DNA of 10,611 bases from NCBI GenBank assembly GCA_964607915.1, contig CAZSMU010000137.1, positions 1 through 10,611 on the forward strand. The letters run 5' to 3'. Every line of letters starts with the position of its first letter. Position 1 is the first letter of the stretch. The notes under the pieces were generated by a model. The model saw only the letters and a program-made list of their open reading frames with translations. It was not told where the DNA came from and did no database searches. Both the position numbers and the translations under genes were made by a program. Below, in pieces: positions 6,356 to 10,611 of the stretch. Source of the DNA: JADJPL01 sp964607915. GTDB taxonomy: Bacteria; Bacteroidota; Bacteroidia; Chitinophagales; Saprospiraceae.

Positions 6356-6942
6356 ACGTGAAGATTTACCTTGTGAAATATATACGCGATTTCAGAGGCG
6401 ATGAGGCGGGAACAGCGGTCGTATGCCGCTGTTTCGCCCTCCGTGCCGTCTGCATGTTTCGGGTCTTCGTAGCGCAAGGGCATACGGCGTACGGCTCCCG
6501 GGATGAAGGGACAATTCTCGTCTGCCTCGGAGCAGGTCATCAGGGCTAAAAAGCCCTCTGCCGGGTTTTGTGGGTCGTCGTAGAGCTTGGAGTACAACAC
6601 GGCCAGGACTTCCCCCTGTGCCGATAACCGATAGCGCGGGTTGGGCATCGCTCCGTCGGAAGCAATATCAAAGCCCGCGCGTTGCAAGGCGGCCACCGTG
6701 CGCTCATGGCAGGCCGTCACCTCTACCCCACCGGAATAACACACTACCGGAAGGCCGTATTGGTGGGCGGCAGCAGCGGCCCAGGCCTGCGCCAGCTGAC
6801 TGCGGCGCGAGTTGTGCGTACAAATAAAGTGGAGCCGGGCAAGACCTTGTATCTTAATCCGTTCGATGATTTCTGCTGCGATGGCGTCCAGCAGGGGTTT
6901 TCGATCCGCTTCGATGGGAAGCGCAGATGGTATAAGTTCCAT
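6352..6942 (-). CDS. arsC: Arsenate reductase, LMW protein-tyrosine-phosphatase type (thioredoxin-coupled)
   Basis: This cytoplasmic enzyme reduces arsenate to arsenite. The LMW-PTP loop CTHNSRRS gives the nucleophile Cys41 and Arg47 (CX5RS). The two resolving cysteines of thioredoxin-coupled ArsC are present in MTCSEADENCPF as Cys137 and Cys144, with the same seven-residue spacing as Cys82/Cys89 in the plasmid pI258 enzyme. The acid loop appears as YEDPKH (Asp160). The complete Cys triad supports arsenate reductase rather than a plain tyrosine phosphatase. Compared with pI258 ArsC (about 131 aa) there is an N-terminal extension of about 30-35 residues and a longer insert, as in homologs of Bacteroidota, where this protein is often annotated simply as protein-tyrosine-phosphatase. 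ATG 6942 is the first start visible, but the frame is still open to the N gap five bases away, so a slightly longer N-terminus is possible. It is translationally coupled to acr3 downstream. Confidence 0.88.
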   Translation of the reverse strand: MELIPSALPIEADRKPLLDAIAAEIIERIKIQGLARLHFICTHNSRRSQLAQAWAAAAAHQYGLPVVCYSGGVEVTACHERTVAALQRAGFDIASDGAMPNPRYRLSAQGEVLAVLYSKLYDDPQNPAEGFLALMTCSEADENCPFIPGAVRRMPLRYEDPKHADGTEGETAAYDRCSRLIASEIAYIFHKVNLHV

Positions 6943-6947
6943 ACATT

Positions 6948-7047
6948 NNNNNNNNNNNNNNNNNNNNNNNNNNNNNNNNNNNNNNNNNNNNNNNNNNNNN
7001 NNNNNNNNNNNNNNNNNNNNNNNNNNNNNNNNNNNNNNNNNNNNNNN
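6948..7047. other. Assembly gap: run of exactly 100 Ns
   Basis: All bases are N. A round 100 is a common placeholder for a scaffold gap of unknown length. Both flanks need more DNA than 100 bases: the phosphoesterase gene on the right lacks most of its coding sequence, and the ars genes on the left lack a promoter and perhaps a regulator gene. Translations running across it have no meaning. Confidence 0.98.
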
Positions 7048-7259
7048 GCAATTTTGAGGATTTTTCGGATGACCTTGCTGTGTTTATCCTGCCATTTGGC
7101 TCCCCGGCGCATGGCCCACTCATCCACGATATCCCCGTTGAGGATAAGCGTATGGGAAGGGTTGTCGTTGAGGAAGTGCCAAAGGTCCTCAGAGCGCGAC
7201 GCTTTGGAGCCGAGGTGTACGTCAGAGACGATGAGGGTTTTCCATTTGGTTTCTTTCAT
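7048..7259 (-). CDS. Calcineurin-like metallophosphoesterase, LpxH-like group, N-terminal fragment
   Basis: The visible 70 residues are the N-terminal part of a calcineurin-type metallophosphoesterase. The first metal-binding motif is SDVHLG (Asp13, His15) and the second is NGDIVDEW (Asp43). The run LILNGDIVDEWAM followed by W..KHSKVIRKILK is typical of UDP-2,3-diacylglucosamine pyrophosphatase-like proteins, which in lipid A synthesis cleave UDP-diacylglucosamine to the lipid X monophosphate. Many members of this group have no proven substrate, so the specific reaction is only a possibility. The open frame begins at 7316, but the ATG at 7259 places the first beta strand (WKTLIVSDVH) at the usual distance from the start and is preferred. 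The coding sequence is cut by the N gap; the GNHD motif and the remaining metal ligands are not visible. It is read in the same direction as the Lys1-like gene upstream, separated by 171 bases that include an AT-rich stretch (7313-7365). Confidence 0.75.
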
Positions 7260-7412
7260 CGCAAAGGAATACGGGTTTTCGAATGACCACGGGATTGCCC
7301 GGCAAAAACGCCGCAAATTAATGGCGGGATATGAACTGAATATTAACTTATTATTAAACTTTTGGCTAGGGGCGGGCGCAGCGATTCAACGATTAGAAAA
7401 GAGGCAGTAGCC

Positions 7413-7427
7413 GCCCCATGCTGGGGC
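7413..7427 (-). terminator. Possible terminator hairpin of the saccharopine-dehydrogenase-like gene
   Basis: The bases gcccca (7413-7418) pair with tggggc (7422-7427) around the loop tgc. The hairpin starts three bases after the stop codon of the gene ending at 7431. On the - strand a T-rich run (ctcttttct) appears only about ten bases after the stem, so the usual immediate U-tract is absent. Position favours a terminator; the sequence is only moderately convincing. Confidence 0.35.
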
Positions 7428-7430
7428 ACT

Positions 7431-8633
7431 TTATACAGCCCCTACATAATCCCGCAGGTATTGAAAGTGCCGCCCCAGCCGTCCGTCCTCGGCAATGGTG
7501 GCCCGTTCCAGTACCAGGCTGTGGGATTTGAAGAATTCGGGCAGCACCTTCTCGATAAACATAGCGCCGAAGGCCGCCGAAGCGTCGCGGGGCATTTCGT
7601 TGGGTAGATTGTCAATCGCCATGACATCTATGCAGTGGGGCTGGTATGGCGCGCTTTCTTCGCCGGTCTGCGGATCGAAGCCATACACGGGATCGGCGAT
7701 GCTGGAGGCGCGGATAGTAGAGGGCACCGAGGCCTCGGGGGCGATGTCGCAGGTAATATCGGCTATGACGGAGATCCGGAAATCGGGTCTGCGCATATCC
7801 GCAAGGGTAAAAAAGGCGGGCGCCTGGTTATCCCAGTAGATGCCGTTGATAAAAATATCGGCTTGCCGGGCGTAGGGCGCAAACGCGCTCTCATACTCGT
7901 GCGGGTGCGCGTAGTAGTGCCTGCGCTCGAAGGGATGCCGATCTTTGCGGACTACATAGTCGCGGGCGTGCAGTTGCACGAAGACGGCTTCGGAGTATTC
8001 GTTTTCGAGGAACTCCCGGGCGTCCACTTCCCGGATGCCCATATCGCGCAGCACCTGGGCGGCGCCGTTGCCTACGCGGCCCGTACCGGTGAGGGCGATT
8101 TTTATAGCGGGCCATGAGAGGTTGCGATAGCCCGCTTTGGCTTCTTCGTAGTCGCGGCAGTCTTTCATGCGCGGCAGGTGGAAGGCTGCACTGCGGCGCC
8201 CATACGCATATAGAGCATTGTGTGCGCCCACCATGCCAGCGAATTTTCCAAACGCGATGAGGCGCTCGCCTTCTTCATCGGTGAGCACTTCGTAGTCTAT
8301 GAGGCGGATGCGTTTTTCCAGCACGGCCTGCAGGAGTTTGCGGTTGTGGGGCTGCTCCTTGATGGTATGGGAAAAGAACAGGTAGGTTTTGTCTGGCAGG
8401 AGCAGGGCGGGCGGCACCTCTTTCACGCCCAGGACGACCTCGCAGCCGCTGAGGTCTTCGCGCAGGGCCACCCCGCAGGTGCGGTACTCGTCGTCGCTGT
8501 AGCAGCGCCCCGGGTAAGGCTGTACGCTGATTTCTATGGGCGCGCGTTTGAGGATGTCGCGGCACTGGCCGGGCGTGAGCGGAACGCGGGAATCCGCAGG
8601 TATTTTTTCCTCGCGAAGGATACCCAGTTTCAT
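7431..8633 (-). CDS. NAD-dependent saccharopine dehydrogenase-like oxidoreductase (Lys1 / AlaDH-PNT N-terminal fold)
   Basis: This is a 400-residue cytoplasmic oxidoreductase. The N-terminal domain begins LGILREEKIPADSRVPLTP (3-21), typical of the alanine dehydrogenase/transhydrogenase/saccharopine dehydrogenase superfamily. GVKEVP (Lys71) and FFSHTIKEQ (His89) align with the catalytic Lys77 and His96 of yeast Lys1. The nucleotide-binding glycine loop is LTGTGRVGNGAAQVL (181-195). Later landmarks are FINGIYWDNQ (261-270) and ADITCDIAPEASVPST (291-306). These features fit L-lysine-forming saccharopine dehydrogenase, which interconverts saccharopine with lysine plus 2-oxoglutarate. Database members from Bacteroidota are often labelled only NAD(P)-dependent oxidoreductase, and the true substrate here is not shown by context. 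The frame is open to 8666, but ATG 8633 directly precedes the first conserved strand and follows an A-rich leader, so it is chosen. It lies 87 bases downstream of the GH95 gene in the same direction; co-transcription is possible. Confidence 0.82.
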   Translation of the reverse strand: MKLGILREEKIPADSRVPLTPGQCRDILKRAPIEISVQPYPGRCYSDDEYRTCGVALREDLSGCEVVLGVKEVPPALLLPDKTYLFFSHTIKEQPHNRKLLQAVLEKRIRLIDYEVLTDEEGERLIAFGKFAGMVGAHNALYAYGRRSAAFHLPRMKDCRDYEEAKAGYRNLSWPAIKIALTGTGRVGNGAAQVLRDMGIREVDAREFLENEYSEAVFVQLHARDYVVRKDRHPFERRHYYAHPHEYESAFAPYARQADIFINGIYWDNQAPAFFTLADMRRPDFRISVIADITCDIAPEASVPSTIRASSIADPVYGFDPQTGEESAPYQPHCIDVMAIDNLPNEMPRDASAAFGAMFIEKVLPEFFKSHSLVLERATIAEDGRLGRHFQYLRDYVGAV

Positions 8634-8720
8634 GTTGTTTTTATTTGGCGTCGCGAAGGTAGTCAAAATATGTGCACGAAGAGGGGTTGAGTCCGTATTT
8701 TGCTGGTGCGATCCCCAGGG

Positions 8721-10611
8721 TTAATCTATGCGGACGACCTTGCGTTCCCCCGGTTGCAGGAGCACCTGTTGCCGGCGGGCGGTGCCGGGCAAGACGAGAG
8801 TAGCGGTGCCGCCTTTTTCCGAGAAAATTTCCAGTCGGGTGAGCGTGCCGGCGACTTTTTCGGCGGAGACCAGGAATCCACCTTCGGTGCGCAGGTTGTG
8901 GAAGGACAGGTTTGTCCACGCGTCGGGCACGGCGGGGAATACTTCGATATATCCTTTGTTGCTTTGGAGCAACATTTCGTGTACCCCTTGCGCGAATGCA
9001 AAATTGCCTTCCAGGGTAAACGGGCGGTAGGTGAAGTTGGAATACTGGCCGCCTTTTTGGTCGCCGTTGAGGTGGAAGCTGTTGGTAGATACGAAGTTGG
9101 AAGCAAAGATTTGCAGGTTTCTGGCGGCGTTTTCTGCGTCGCGGGCCTGTGCGTAGAGGGAAGCTGCCCAGGCGAAGGAGTAGCCGGTCCACAGGCGGGT
9201 ACCCTGTTGCTGCAGGTGTGCCAGGGAGCGCCGGATGAGGGCGCTGTCGGCGGGGACATCGGGGTTGAGGATGGCCAGGGGATAGATACCGATCAGATGG
9301 GCGTGGTGGCGGTGGGATTCGTCCAGGTTCTGTCCTGCTGCGATGGTGAGCCCGCTTTGATTTTGGTCCAGGGCGGGCAGTTCGGAGCGCAGGGTTTGCC
9401 AGTGGGCGGCTTCTTTGTCTTTGCCCAGGGCGAGGGCGAGCTCTGCGGCGGCCTGGAAGGCGAAGTGGGCGAGGGCAAGGTCGTGGTTGGTGAATCCCTC
9501 GAACCAGGCCTCTATGCGGTTATCGTGGTATTCCGGACTGGAGCTCAGGGGGAGCCGCCGTTTGCCGGAGGGGCCGATATAGGTCAGGTGTTCGAGGAAG
9601 CGGGCGCATTCCCGCACCCATGGCCAGGCGCGCTTGCGCAGGAATGGCTGGTCCATCCCGTATTTCCACTCCCAGTAGAAATGCTGTGCGAGCCAGGCAG
9701 AGATGGCGGGCGACATGGAGTACTGTATCCATCCGCCCATGGGCTTGCCGCTGATCGTAGTTACTCCGGGCACATTGAGCCCGGGCTTCCCGAAGTAGTG
9801 CTTCGTATAGGCCCGGGCTTCCTTTCGGATGCCCCACATCCAGTTGGTAAAAGAGGCTGCCAGGGCCAGCCGGTTGCCGGAGTAGGTGGGCCAGTAGCTC
9901 AGCTGGGTATTGAGGTCGTGGTGAAAATCGCCTTTCCAGGGGGGCAGGCTGCCGTTGTCGGCGGTCCAGACGGCCTGCAGCGTGATGGCGGGGGTGTGGC
10001 TGCGCGCCACGCAACCGAGTTTGTAGGTGTCCAGATAGTACTGGCGCTCTATGAGTGGGTCGGGAAGGGATACGGTGGAAGCCTCCCAGAAATGCTTCCA
10101 CCAGGCCTGGTGGGTACTGCTGTCGGCAGAGCCCGGCAGTCGGGCAGGCTTTCCGTTCGACAGGGTCCAGAAGCCGCTGAGGGTGCCGTTGGAACCTTGC
10201 CAGCCGACCAGGGCCTCGTAAAAACCCTGGCCCCAGGTAGGCTGCCGGTAGCGCAGGCTGCCGGGCGACCGTACGACGTCCCCTTTGGCGTAGCCCAGGC
10301 GCTCGAGCCCCTGCCCCTCGACGCTGTTGCCGGTGCTGCCGTCTTTTCCGGTGTGGTAGTTGGGAGGAATGAGGGCGGGGAGAAGCTCGGCGGGTAGGTT
10401 TTTCCATTCAAAATAGCCGTAGTCTTTTTCGGCATGGACATAGGTGCGGAAACTGGCCCCCCCGGAAAAGGAAAGCGACACCTGTCCGGTGGAGATATCG
10501 AGTTCTGCCCGTTGTACGCCGCCCAAGGAGGTGAGGTCGAATTCCAGTGCGGCACCGGGCAGCTTCGTAGGGGCCGGGTACGCTTCGTAGGGCTCATCGC
10601 CCAACACCTGG
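8721..10611 (-). CDS. GH95-type glycoside hydrolase (alpha-L-fucosidase family), partial at the window edge
   Basis: About 629 residues of a GH95-type (alpha/alpha)6-barrel enzyme, running off the right edge. Numbering is from the valine codon at 10607-10605. The visible start, VLGDEPYE, matches the 'QPLGDLYL' stretch inside the N-terminal beta domain of GH95, so roughly 100-150 residues, including any signal peptide, lie outside the window; the GTG at 10607 is not a start. Barrel landmarks in order are PPWKGDFHHDLNTQLSYWP (222-240), SSPEY with the likely catalytic acid Glu359, DESHRHHAHL (429-438), and FTLEGNFAFAQGVHEMLLQS (530-549), the counterpart of the usual DGNFG...EMLLQS. The C-terminal 80 residues form the usual small beta domain (PAVPDAW, then GGTATL and a final arginine-rich strand). 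GH95 members remove alpha-1,2-linked L-fucose or L-galactose. Two base-pocket residues differ from canonical members (Asp231 and Glu533), so specificity is uncertain. No sulfatase or SusC/D genes are in view. Confidence 0.85.
   Translation of the reverse strand, partial: QVLGDEPYEAYPAPTKLPGAALEFDLTSLGGVQRAELDISTGQVSLSFSGGASFRTYVHAEKDYGYFEWKNLPAELLPALIPPNYHTGKDGSTGNSVEGQGLERLGYAKGDVVRSPGSLRYRQPTWGQGFYEALVGWQGSNGTLSGFWTLSNGKPARLPGSADSSTHQAWWKHFWEASTVSLPDPLIERQYYLDTYKLGCVARSHTPAITLQAVWTADNGSLPPWKGDFHHDLNTQLSYWPTYSGNRLALAASFTNWMWGIRKEARAYTKHYFGKPGLNVPGVTTISGKPMGGWIQYSMSPAISAWLAQHFYWEWKYGMDQPFLRKRAWPWVRECARFLEHLTYIGPSGKRRLPLSSSPEYHDNRIEAWFEGFTNHDLALAHFAFQAAAELALALGKDKEAAHWQTLRSELPALDQNQSGLTIAAGQNLDESHRHHAHLIGIYPLAILNPDVPADSALIRRSLAHLQQQGTRLWTGYSFAWAASLYAQARDAENAARNLQIFASNFVSTNSFHLNGDQKGGQYSNFTYRPFTLEGNFAFAQGVHEMLLQSNKGYIEVFPAVPDAWTNLSFHNLRTEGGFLVSAEKVAGTLTRLEIFSEKGGTATLVLPGTARRQQVLLQPGERKVVRID

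Noticed and set aside
6682..7410. Open frames apparently spanning the run of Ns
   Set aside because: They read through 100 undetermined bases, so continuity is meaningless; real genes on the - strand explain both flanks.
8700..10397. Long + strand open frame opposite the GH95 gene
   Set aside because: It is the antisense shadow of a high-GC gene. Its translation is rich in Gly, Val and Gln with no recognisable domain, while the - strand frame shows clear GH95 motifs.

Overview
The window looks like a scaffold piece from an environmental member of the Bacteroidota, most likely near the Saprospiria (Lewinella/Phaeodactylibacter type). The evidence is the protein families (MetA-like outer-membrane barrel, lipoprotein vanadium-haloperoxidase/PAP2 protein, PTP-type ArsC with ACR3, GH95 enzyme), the moderately high GC, and A-rich leaders without clear Shine-Dalgarno sites before several starts. 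The placement is inference from gene content; there is no rRNA or marker gene here. A run of exactly 100 Ns (6948-7047) marks an assembly gap.

Left part, + strand (1-4945): a small membrane-anchored hypothetical protein with a TTG start (131-676) and a probable terminator; a signal-peptide-bearing outer-membrane barrel (860-1768); a lipoprotein of the PAP2/vanadium-haloperoxidase superfamily with every canonical active-site motif (1850-3400); a perfect 29-bp inverted repeat (3469-3529); and a PLP-dependent tryptophanase (3569-4945). The barrel and haloperoxidase genes probably form one unit. Whether tryptophanase belongs with them is open, because the large hairpin lies between.

Middle part, - strand (4942-7259): an arsenic cluster, read right to left. 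A thioredoxin-coupled arsenate reductase (6942-6352) overlaps an ACR3 arsenite exporter (6355-5342) by four bases. Downstream lies a wrecked chromate transporter gene, in which the first ~41 codons are joined out of frame to the last ~71. Upstream of arsC the sequence falls into the N gap, and on its other side is the 5' part of a calcineurin-type phosphoesterase of the LpxH-like group. The gap must hide the rest of that gene and the ars promoter.

Right part, - strand (7431-10611): an NAD-dependent saccharopine-dehydrogenase-like (Lys1-like) enzyme, preceded by a GH95-type glycoside hydrolase that runs off the right edge. The GH95 protein carries Asp and Glu where canonical GH95 enzymes have the Asn/Asp catalytic-base pair.

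No CRISPR array, tRNA, rRNA, intact insertion sequence or phage gene was seen. The points most worth following up are the perfect palindrome, the neighbouring haloperoxidase and tryptophanase genes, the chrA relic and the altered GH95 active site.
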